From: Blattamonas nauphoetae
Lineage: Eukaryota; Preaxostyla; Oxymonadida
Length of the DNA: 64,000 nucleotides
Direction: 5' to 3'
Assembly (NCBI GenBank): GCA_033064195.1
Contig: JARBJD010000298.1
Coordinates: 1 to 64,000, forward strand
Shown here: piece after piece, positions 19,389 to 26,843 of the stretch
Numbering within the stretch: the first letter of the stretch is position 1
Layout: each line of letters starts with the position of its first letter
Made by a program: the position numbers and the translations under genes
Notes under the pieces: model-generated
Databases searched by the model: none
The model's input: only the letters and a program-made list of their open reading frames with translations
Told to the model about the DNA's origin: nothing

Positions 19389-21248
19389 CTACATGATTCC
19401 CAAATCTTTGTGTAACGCTTTCAATGTATGATTAGGATAGTACTCCACTTTTGGTTCACCATTGCTATATCGTAGTACCCACCATGTGGTTGCAGTTGTG
19501 GCTAGAATCGGTGCTGGAGGATGAGTAAATGTTGTCATATCACCACCACTTTGACTTGGGTTGTAAACATTGTAGTAAGTGTCGAGATTCCCTTGATATA
19601 TTGGTTGAGATCTCAAAGTGACAGCAGTGTTTCCTTTTGAACTGATCGAGTCATTGCAGTTTGTTGGACATCCACTTCTCTGAGTAGGAAAGCACAGAAG
19701 GAAGTCAGTATTGTCATGAACTGGACGAACTCTTGTCATTGTTTCATTGGGATATGTTTCATCACCAGTGAGTTTCTCTTCGACGAGAGAATCTGTAAGT
19801 GATCGCTCCAAGTCATCAGGAACAGCTAGGTACGAATCGAGATTGAGAGTCGACAATGCGAACTGATAGAAGCGAGCTCCAATAGTTGTAGTCGGTTGTT
19901 CTGGATAATACCTGTTTTGTAAAGTCACTTGGATATTCTTCTGCATTGGATTGTGGAAACATGTGACTTCATTGTCGTAATGACGGAAGAGGAGCATGAT
20001 ATCCTTTGCATTCACCACGACCATTTGCTGAGTACAATCAATTCCTGTTGCCGTTGGCGTCTTCTGAAATGGATAGAACGAGATCTTCTCAGCTGGAATT
20101 GTTCCAGGACGATTCTGATACATCTCCATGAGATTCTTTATCGCACCATCTTTCATTTTGTATCCAGCACTCATGCAATACACATCATCAATCCGATAGT
20201 TTGTGACGTTTAATGAGATGTACTGATCCACAAATTCTGGTTCTTTTGTGACTGTTCCAGCTGAATTAGAAACGATATCTTGTGTTACAGTTGGTTGCAG
20301 AAATGATTGACCAATCTGAACGAAGTTCTTTGTGCATGAGGTTACGAGATTGTTTAAGAAATATGGACGATGTTGAATACAGTTGAGAATTGACTCTTTT
20401 ATCTTTGGCGCTGCTGCTGTTCCAGTTACGAGTGATGATAGTGTATTTTTCAATGTCAGTTCAGGATTGACAGAACAACAAACAAATGTATCCTCATTCA
20501 TGTGCACACTCAATTTCAAATCCCCAAAGAGACATCTTGGATAGTCAGTCATTCCAGAGAAAATGAGAAGATCTTCAAGATTGATTGACACACGAATTGG
20601 AACATCGATTGTGTCTTGAAACACTCCTGTTCCAGACGTCGTAGTAAAATCAGAAAGTGGAATATAAACACCAGCAACAGATTCATCATGATTCCATGCA
20701 TTCTGCCAAGGAGTGTGACAATGTTTTCGATTCTCTAATTGACTCTTTGGTTTTATCATGTTGTAGATGTGAGACTCCATTGATACATCATTGTTTGTTG
20801 TGCTTATGATTCTTTGATTGTTGTGAAGAACAGTGCGGTCACGAAAGATTGATGCTGAATGCTTGAGTCCAACGAATATGAAGATTCTTTCATTCATGAA
20901 CGATCCAACCTTACCAGCTGTTGTCTTCCAATTATTGAGTTGTAATGTTGCAGTCATTGTGAACGTAATGAATGAATCATCAATTTGACAAATGTCCTGA
21001 TTACCAGTCAGAGGAATGATTATCTCTTGTCCCGTGTAGAAGCGTGCATTCTCTGATGGTTTCAATTCTTGAATCGAAGTACTGTGGGCTCCATCATTCA
21101 TTAGGTAATTGATGTGATGTTCAGACATGAGTTGTTGTTGTATTTGGCCAATATCATCTCTAGTGTATTCTATCCTTCCTGTGGTATTTCCAGTCAGTGA
21201 TGATGCTCCAGTTCTTTTGTTTGTCAGATGTGTTATGTGCGAGTTCAT
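19389..21248 (-). CDS. Capsid-like protein 2 (paralogue of protein 1)
   Basis: A 619-residue protein. The start MNSHITHLTNKRTGASSL is chosen because Polinton B starts there and because the upstream extension crosses the promoter motif. It repeats the design of capsid-like protein 1: an early EIIIPL strand, a FIFVGLKHSASIFRD region, and DVPIRVSINLEDLLIFSG followed by CLFGDLKLSVHM, matching the double jelly-roll capsid pattern. One of the two paralogues is presumably the major capsid protein; the other may be a second hexon-like or vertex component. The short stretch after the stop (19355-19388) is absent from Polinton B. Confidence 0.6.
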   Translation of the reverse strand: MNSHITHLTNKRTGASSLTGNTTGRIEYTRDDIGQIQQQLMSEHHINYLMNDGAHSTSIQELKPSENARFYTGQEIIIPLTGNQDICQIDDSFITFTMTATLQLNNWKTTAGKVGSFMNERIFIFVGLKHSASIFRDRTVLHNNQRIISTTNNDVSMESHIYNMIKPKSQLENRKHCHTPWQNAWNHDESVAGVYIPLSDFTTTSGTGVFQDTIDVPIRVSINLEDLLIFSGMTDYPRCLFGDLKLSVHMNEDTFVCCSVNPELTLKNTLSSLVTGTAAAPKIKESILNCIQHRPYFLNNLVTSCTKNFVQIGQSFLQPTVTQDIVSNSAGTVTKEPEFVDQYISLNVTNYRIDDVYCMSAGYKMKDGAIKNLMEMYQNRPGTIPAEKISFYPFQKTPTATGIDCTQQMVVVNAKDIMLLFRHYDNEVTCFHNPMQKNIQVTLQNRYYPEQPTTTIGARFYQFALSTLNLDSYLAVPDDLERSLTDSLVEEKLTGDETYPNETMTRVRPVHDNTDFLLCFPTQRSGCPTNCNDSISSKGNTAVTLRSQPIYQGNLDTYYNVYNPSQSGGDMTTFTHPPAPILATTATTWWVLRYSNGEPKVEYYPNHTLKALHKDLGIM

Positions 21249-21284
21249 TTTATCAAAAATAAAAAACATAATTGTTACTTTCAT

Positions 21285-21584
21285 TTACTTTTTCTTTTTT
21301 GGTTTCTTCGCTTTTGGTTTCAGCTTTTCTTCAAGTCTCAGTATTTCTCCTCTGAGTTTATTCGCAACTGCTGTGTTTCCTTCATTGATTGCTTGCTCAT
21401 ACTGTGCCATCTTTTCTGCATGGATTTGCTGATCCGACTTCACATCTGGAATCATCTCAACACCTGTCTGTGCTACCTTAGAAATCAACGGTCCAACAAA
21501 GGGGATTAGATTCAGAAATGGAGCTCCCACACGAAGAATTGTTTTTCCGACTCCTGCTAATTTTGATAACCAACCTGGTGCCAT
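21285..21584 (-). CDS. Small virion-like protein, hydrophobic core and basic tail
   Basis: A 99-residue protein: MAPGWLSKLAGVGKTI, a hydrophobic Gly/Pro segment (FLNLIPFVGPLISKVAQTG, about 24-42), a helical charged part, and a lysine-rich end (KPKAKKPKKKK). The layout (membrane-active amphipathic part plus basic tail) is reminiscent of adenovirus pVI/pX-type minor core proteins, but this is analogy, not homology. Intact and about 95% identical in Polinton B. Start chosen at the MAPG shared with the next gene. Confidence 0.7.
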   Translation of the reverse strand: MAPGWLSKLAGVGKTILRVGAPFLNLIPFVGPLISKVAQTGVEMIPDVKSDQQIHAEKMAQYEQAINEGNTAVANKLRGEILRLEEKLKPKAKKPKKKK

Positions 21585-21621
21585 TTTAGGAAAATAAAAA
21601 TATTCGAATACTAGTGAATGT

Positions 21622-21930
21622 TTATCCTTTGAATTGAATTTTGGAGTTAGAGGAGAGTGGCATATCATCATTTGAGTATCGTCCATTTCGTGGAGGTTCG
21701 TACTCAATCATCTGTGGTTTTTGTTGACGATTGATCGCCTTATTTTGTTGATAAACGTCCATCATTCCTCCTAATCCATTGAGTATTCCACCTGCTGTTT
21801 GTCCAAATTTACTGTTCGTTTGTGAGAGCAATCCACCACCGACTTGAAGTAATGTTGGAGCTAGAGGTTTGATGAATTGAAAGAATTGCTTGCCGATATT
21901 TTTGAGTTTGTTGAAACTTCCTGGTGCCAT
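21622..21930 (-). CDS. Small glycine-rich virion-like protein
   Basis: A 102-residue protein starting MAPGSFNKLKNIGKQFFQFI, with a hydrophobic/Gly-rich centre (LLQVGGGLLSQ, TAGGILNGLGGMMD). The N-terminal MAPG-(S/W)-x-(N/S)KL motif is shared with the preceding gene, suggesting a common origin or processing signal. The first two thirds match Polinton B almost perfectly, whereas the C-terminal third is replaced by an unrelated tail there. Confidence 0.7.
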   Translation of the reverse strand: MAPGSFNKLKNIGKQFFQFIKPLAPTLLQVGGGLLSQTNSKFGQTAGGILNGLGGMMDVYQQNKAINRQQKPQMIEYEPPRNGRYSNDDMPLSSNSKIQFKG

Positions 21931-21966
21931 TTATAGAAAAATAAAAAATACAATTCATTTATAATT

Positions 21967-22539
21967 TTAGCGGGGAATTGCTTTCGTCAGAGAAATGCCA
22001 TAATTGAGAATAGTGTTGTACGCTTCGTAATAGGCGATACTCATGTCTTTCCCACCAACAAGGATCTTGAATATTGTTCGAAAGATTGGGAGTTTATTCA
22101 GACATAAGCACTTGTCAGACAGGTCATCCAGTTCAATCACAACATCGTTGATTCCAGTGAGAGTCGCAATCAGTGCACATAGATCACTTTGGTTTGTGAT
22201 CAGTTTCTTCGATGGTTCAATGAGATTATTCAGAAGTTTCTTTTCACAGGCAAATGCATTCTTGTAGACGAGCAATAACTGATCTTTGAATGCTGAAATA
22301 TTTGACGTGTATTCTCGAAGTGGAATCGAACGGCTTTGAATTGGCGCTGATGGATATGTCTCCAGTGGTGGGTCATAAACACCTGGAACATTTTCCATCT
22401 CCACATTTGCACTTTGCTCACGATTCAACCTTCCAGAATTCGAACCTTTGTTATCGATGATGACATTGTTGGTGATTGATGTTGGTACTGAAGAAGAACT
22501 TGTGTGTTTCGTAAATTGACAACTTAGAATTGGTTGCAT
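21967..22539 (-). CDS. Conserved element protein, 190 residues, unknown
   Basis: An N-terminal Ser/Thr/Asn-rich variable stretch (about 1-60) is followed by a conserved helical part with LLLVYKNAFACEKKLLNNLI and a C-terminal region containing two cysteines (KCLCLNKLP). It sits between the small virion-like proteins and the 315-residue gene, all on the minus strand with about 30-60 bp gaps. Polinton B has an intact 196-residue counterpart. No family is recognised; a structural role is inferred from context. Confidence 0.65.
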   Translation of the reverse strand: MQPILSCQFTKHTSSSSVPTSITNNVIIDNKGSNSGRLNREQSANVEMENVPGVYDPPLETYPSAPIQSRSIPLREYTSNISAFKDQLLLVYKNAFACEKKLLNNLIEPSKKLITNQSDLCALIATLTGINDVVIELDDLSDKCLCLNKLPIFRTIFKILVGGKDMSIAYYEAYNTILNYGISLTKAIPR

Positions 22540-22597
22540 CCCTTTCTATAAAAATAAAAAATATATATTAATGTTTTTAATCATTCATTTATTTCTG

Positions 22598-23545
22598 TTA
22601 CTGAGCATATTGAGAGTAGGCAGGCATATGTCCTGTTTGATATTGATCAATATCAGTATCATCTGTTCTTGTTGTATATGCTTTGCGTGTCAGAGTACTA
22701 ATATCTGATGCTATGGATGAATTATGTCTACCAAGGAATGTTTTCAAATCTTCTTGACTTGTGATAAATTCTAGAAACTGTGGATACACCTGCTCCTTGA
22801 AATCCTTTCTTTTCTTCATTCTCTGATGCCCTTCGTTGGTACTGTCGAATCCTTCAAGATGTTCTTCAAGCCATCTGTCCCACATTTGTGATGCTACTTT
22901 CGATTGAATTGAATTGAACACCATATTGTCTATTACTCTTTTCCCAGTATCTGCTGGATTATCTCGACTGGCACGAGTAATTCCCAATACATTTGTCATG
23001 AAGTCACCAACAGCTTTCTTCATTATTGCATATGGTTGTTGTGATCTTTGTGCTTGCATGTCTCCATAGCTGATGTCTCGATAATTGGATGGTAAATCGT
23101 ATGATCCATTCTTTAGGAAATTAGAGTGTGAAGCTTTGATTCTCCTTCCGAATTGGCGATTAAAGGCTGTATAGGATGTCTGTTTTCGCTTGTCTGGTGT
23201 TGGATTCATTGCGTAGTATGTCTCTTTGACTGGTCTACTGTTGTATGGTGCAAGTATGGCTCCATTGACTGCAATCAAATCTTTCGTCTCATTATCGTAG
23301 ACCATCACATCTGGGATTTTTCCATGTTGTTCCATTTGAACAGTCCAATTCTGTCCAGTTCTCTTAATGTACTCAAGCGCTGATGGATAACTACTGAGGG
23401 CATCGTTCCGTCTGGTTTGAATATCATCGTCAGCAAAAATTCTTTTCAATGCTGCTTGACTTTCCTCAGCGTATCTCATTTTTGGTTTCTTCTCTCTTGT
23501 TTTTCTTTTTGGTGGGTCGTACACAATCTGTGGTATCATTGACAT
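22598..23545 (-). CDS. Conserved element protein, 315 residues, unknown
   Basis: Start set at MSMIPQIVYDPP, the first ATG after the promoter-like T-rich stretch. It is basic near the N terminus (KRKTREKKPK), with a segment NWTVQMEQHGKIPDVMVYDN at about 75-95 whose counterpart in Polinton B reads GGWNVLVEDRDGDGYSDDV, so a W-x-V ... D-V-x-V core is shared. The protein is otherwise strongly diverged from B and marks the switch from the conserved capsid block to the diverged half. Divergently transcribed from the ATPase gene. Function unknown; possibly a virion or packaging component. Confidence 0.65.
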   Translation of the reverse strand: MSMIPQIVYDPPKRKTREKKPKMRYAEESQAALKRIFADDDIQTRRNDALSSYPSALEYIKRTGQNWTVQMEQHGKIPDVMVYDNETKDLIAVNGAILAPYNSRPVKETYYAMNPTPDKRKQTSYTAFNRQFGRRIKASHSNFLKNGSYDLPSNYRDISYGDMQAQRSQQPYAIMKKAVGDFMTNVLGITRASRDNPADTGKRVIDNMVFNSIQSKVASQMWDRWLEEHLEGFDSTNEGHQRMKKRKDFKEQVYPQFLEFITSQEDLKTFLGRHNSSIASDISTLTRKAYTTRTDDTDIDQYQTGHMPAYSQYAQ

Positions 23546-23598
23546 TTCATACAAAATAAAAAAACCAAAAGTATATTTTAATTAGAGTTAAATCACAA

Positions 23599-24492
23599 AT
23601 GAAGAAATCTCCATTAACAACAATGTCAACATTGTTACGGAGGGCAGAGCCCTCTTCGCTTACAGCCTATGTGAATGCTAAATTAAGTGAATCATCAAAC
23701 AGAAATGTTTCTCATGAAGTGCAATCACAGATTCATCCAGACCTGAATTTTAATCGCAATAGTGTTAATGTCCTCGTTGGAAACAGAGGAAGTGGGAAGA
23801 CATTTAATGCTCTTCGAGAGGTTGCCAAGCTCCAGAATGTTCAGGTTAGGAATGAACTATTTCACTTATTTGTCTTCGTTACTGATAAGAACATTGATCC
23901 TACATTCGATAAATTCAAACCAATACTAAACGTTCCTTATGTGAAAGTGAAATACGATGATGCACTTCCATTTCTGTTGGAACTCTCTGAATCAAAAGCT
24001 GCTTATGAAGAGATTATTGACAACCAGTGGCAAGACAGAATTACTGATGAATGCAGAGACAATCTCTTTGATGCTCTATACATTGAGGACTTCTCAGTGA
24101 AGAATCTCCAAACGATTATTCTCCTCGATGACTGTCGCAGAATCCTGGGTGAACGGAGAACATCCAAAAATAGAATGACAATGATGGACTTATTATTGGA
24201 AAATCGACAACCGAAATTCACTTTCTTTCTGACAATGCATGAGCTCTTCAGTTTGTCAGCAGACATGAAGTCAAACATTGATTCGATGTGGATCTTTGGA
24301 GGCTTCAACAAAGAACGAATCAGCAGAGTCTATCCTCAGTTGAACTCACCAATTGATATTCGACACTTCTGGAATGTCTACCAACGAAAACAAAAGTGTG
24401 AAGCAATCATTCTTCGATACAACACAGATGGAGTAGCACTGAATGAGATCAACAAAGATGGATTAATCAGAAGGGTCAGAGAGCTCTTGTAG
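23599..24492 (+). CDS. FtsK/HerA-type (A32-like) genome-packaging ATPase
   Basis: A 297-residue P-loop protein: Walker A GNRGSGKT at residues 61-68, Walker B QTIILLDD at about 171-178, then a conserved LLENRQPKFTFFLTMHELFS stretch carrying the sensor region. Size and motif order fit the Polinton/virophage/poxvirus A32 packaging ATPases, which pump DNA into preformed capsids. About 60% identical to the Polinton B copy and nearly identical to the partial copy in Polinton C. It overlaps the convergent 119-residue gene by 30 bp. Confidence 0.9.
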   Translation: MKKSPLTTMSTLLRRAEPSSLTAYVNAKLSESSNRNVSHEVQSQIHPDLNFNRNSVNVLVGNRGSGKTFNALREVAKLQNVQVRNELFHLFVFVTDKNIDPTFDKFKPILNVPYVKVKYDDALPFLLELSESKAAYEEIIDNQWQDRITDECRDNLFDALYIEDFSVKNLQTIILLDDCRRILGERRTSKNRMTMMDLLLENRQPKFTFFLTMHELFSLSADMKSNIDSMWIFGGFNKERISRVYPQLNSPIDIRHFWNVYQRKQKCEAIILRYNTDGVALNEINKDGLIRRVRELL

Positions 24493-24822
24493 AAGGTTCC
24501 CAATGGTCTCGTCAAGACTTCGAAGCCTCATGCTGAGAGTGTCTGTCAACGTCCGAATTGATTCTTCAATGTCTGATAATCTTTGATCAATCGAGAGTGA
24601 ATTAGGTGAAGTGGAAGCATCAACATATCGTTTCCTCAGTGCTATCTCACCTCTTATTTTTGTTATTCGATATCCATCAATTTGAATCATCCTATTCAGT
24701 TTCTGTGTTGTGTACTCATTCAGTTCTTTTCTATTCTTCTCCAAGTATCTCTGAAAGTCGTGGATGTTTGTGAACTCTTTCTGCTCAGGATCAAACGGTT
24801 CTAAGATTTTCAATGATGACAT
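24463..24822 (-). CDS. Small coiled-coil element protein, 119 residues
   Basis: The N-terminal half contains EPFDPEQKEFTNIHDFQRYL and the motif IQIDGYRITKIRGEIALRK. The C-terminal half is a probable coiled coil (QRLSDIEESIRTLTDTLSM). It is kept in all three Polinton copies, always beside the ATPase gene, although in B it lies on the other strand. No family is recognised. The constant association suggests a packaging or DNA-binding accessory role. Confidence 0.7.
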   Translation of the reverse strand: MSSLKILEPFDPEQKEFTNIHDFQRYLEKNRKELNEYTTQKLNRMIQIDGYRITKIRGEIALRKRYVDASTSPNSLSIDQRLSDIEESIRTLTDTLSMRLRSLDETIGNLLQELSDPSD

Positions 24823-24888
24823 TTAAGTGAAATAAAAATATTTGAAACATGATTGAAAACGAACAAAGTTCTCAGATCGAAGATCGCA

Positions 24889-26493
24889 CTACGCAAGATT
24901 AAATTCAGCAATGAACTCAGGAGTTAACTTGTCAATTGAGTCTGCATGGAACTTTGTGTGTTGGATTGGAACGTAGACAACTTTTGACAGACATGTGAGT
25001 CCATTCAGAAGTTTTGCTACAACATTTCCGTGTTTGTATTCAATGAATTGTCCAACAAACTGAAACTGTCTTCGCTTCTTCTGAAATTTGGCAACAGTCT
25101 TGTTCAAGTCAAGATGAATCAACAGAATATTTCCTGGTTTGTATTTCCATAACATCTGTGTTGTCTGTTGTCTTTGGATGTTCTTCAATTGTTCTTCACA
25201 ACTGGAGATGTACAGAGCTTCAATCTCTCTATTGTTTTGTGCTTGCTGTGGAGTGAACTTGTTCCAGTACGCTCGATGTGGAGTCATGTTGTAGTATTCC
25301 ACCATCTGAGTCATCATTGAATGATTCGCCATTTGTGTCGCATTGTCTTGGAATCCGTCTCTGATTGTTCTGATCACTCGATCGACAATTCTATTGTGAT
25401 TTGTGAATGGTGAGCTTGTGAAATAAGTGCTGACTTTCTGTTCCTTGAAAAACTCTGATGCTTCTCCACTTGTCCATGCTGCTTCACCATCTCCTCGAAT
25501 GTTGTTGACATGAACTGCACGATGATTAATCAGGTCATTGATTCCAGTCTTGACTTTGCTCCATGATTTATCCAGAACAGGAATGACAACCAGGTATTTG
25601 GTGTTGATGTTAATGGCAAATAGGTAGATCTGAAGAACTGTTTTCGACGTTGGTGATTGAATGAAAACGAGATCAATTTCCCATGATCCAAACTTAGGAG
25701 AAAAGTATGGTCGATCACAATTCTGAGGAACCTTTCTGTCTGATGTCTTCTGTGGATCACCTGTTATTGCTTTCGACATGAATTGCATCTTTGATCGAAA
25801 AGGATACACGATTTTTTCCGTTGTTTTAGGCATCATTGGTTGATCAATAATCATTCTGTCACTTCCTTTTTCCCTCTGTATTTTCCTCGGATGTGCAACA
25901 CTCCATCTGTGATCAAATTCTTCATACCAATCCTGAAATGATCTTCCTCCGAATGGGATTTGTTTTGTGTGATTTAGAATGAAGTCAAGGTCATCGTTCG
26001 CAATAGTTCTGTTAATTGAGGCTCGAACAAATGTGTCTCTGTTCATTTTATTTGCATCCAGAATGTGTGATGTAATAAAGTGTTCCATTTGCTTTTGATT
26101 GTTCAATAATGAGTTCTCAGCTTTGATCTGTTCGTCTTCTAAATCATTTCTCTGTTGATGATCAAACAATCCTTTCATTTGTTCCAACTTATTGAGAACT
26201 TGCTGTGTCGTAGGTTCGTAGTGTCTGATCTCTCTCACAGGGTGTTTGGACGCAGTTGTTCTGATTGACATTGGTGGATTGGGAATAATGACATCATCAT
26301 CATCCTCTTCAAATCTCCTCTCCTTCATTGGATATTCATATTCAAACCCCATTGATTTCAAGTTTCTCATCTGTCCAGGTATAATTGGAGATTCAGGCGA
26401 TTCAATTACGATTGGTCTCTGCACTGGTGTTGGGATTGGAATTGGTCTTGCCTCTGCAGGGCTTCGAACTCTTGGTGAGAAAATTGGTGTCAC
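24889..26493 (-). CDS. Polinton integrase (retrovirus-type RNase H fold)
   Basis: A 534-residue protein. The catalytic core starts at about 268 with GSWEIDLVFIQS (first Asp274), the second Asp is in NNIRGDGEAAW (Asp335), and an acidic residue follows exactly 35 residues further in NHNRIVDRVIRTIRDGF. This is the DD35E-type layout of rve integrases. The C-terminal part (about 450-530) has the small beta-barrel look of integrase C-terminal domains. The N-terminal 200 residues are proline-rich and then helical; no clear HHCC zinc finger is seen. The enzyme inserts the element's ends into host DNA. A close copy lies in Polinton C; none is present in B. Confidence 0.85.
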   Translation of the reverse strand: MTPIFSPRVRSPAEARPIPIPTPVQRPIVIESPESPIIPGQMRNLKSMGFEYEYPMKERRFEEDDDDVIIPNPPMSIRTTASKHPVREIRHYEPTTQQVLNKLEQMKGLFDHQQRNDLEDEQIKAENSLLNNQKQMEHFITSHILDANKMNRDTFVRASINRTIANDDLDFILNHTKQIPFGGRSFQDWYEEFDHRWSVAHPRKIQREKGSDRMIIDQPMMPKTTEKIVYPFRSKMQFMSKAITGDPQKTSDRKVPQNCDRPYFSPKFGSWEIDLVFIQSPTSKTVLQIYLFAININTKYLVVIPVLDKSWSKVKTGINDLINHRAVHVNNIRGDGEAAWTSGEASEFFKEQKVSTYFTSSPFTNHNRIVDRVIRTIRDGFQDNATQMANHSMMTQMVEYYNMTPHRAYWNKFTPQQAQNNREIEALYISSCEEQLKNIQRQQTTQMLWKYKPGNILLIHLDLNKTVAKFQKKRRQFQFVGQFIEYKHGNVVAKLLNGLTCLSKVVYVPIQHTKFHADSIDKLTPEFIAEFNLA

Positions 26494-26556
26494 TTGCTGA
26501 TTGTACTTTCGATGCTATTCTTTATACATCTTGTATGCTTTTCACATCTCCAATCA

Positions 26557-26820
26557 CTAAAACGTTTTCCCAAGAATGCAATCAGAAACTGTGAGACTAC
26601 TTTTGTTCCATCTGAAATTGATAATTCGGAGAGAGACCTCCATTGAACCAATCCTCGAAGTATGTTTCATCGTTTGCAACATACTCCCATGTGAATCATA
26701 GACATCATATACTGGTAAAGTGTTGGTTCTATTGAACTTGACATTGAATATTTTGTTTTTAGAGTGCTGTGTACACCGAAGTAACCTACTCACTAATGCA
26801 TTGATCTGTCGTGTGTTCAT
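26557..26820 (-). CDS. Small element protein, 87 residues, unknown
   Basis: A basic protein (MNTRQINALVSRLLRCTQ...) with a VYDVYDSHG stretch, between the integrase and polymerase genes. The T-rich promoter motif precedes its ATG. It is in the position where some Polintons carry the protease gene, but the length is too short and no catalytic triad is visible, so I make no such call. Confidence 0.45.
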   Translation of the reverse strand: MNTRQINALVSRLLRCTQHSKNKIFNVKFNRTNTLPVYDVYDSHGSMLQTMKHTSRIGSMEVSLRIINFRWNKSSLTVSDCILGKTF

Positions 26821-26843
26821 TTATTCAAAAATAAAGTTTGTGT

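Noticed and set aside
19350-19392. tRNA-like T-arm (GGTTCGAAGCC on the minus strand)
   Set aside because: It matches a B-box, but no acceptor, D or anticodon stem can be formed around it and it overlaps the end of a capsid-like gene.
26557-26820. Adenain-type protease for Polinton A
   Set aside because: The position would fit, but the protein is only 87 residues and no His/Cys catalytic pattern is visible.
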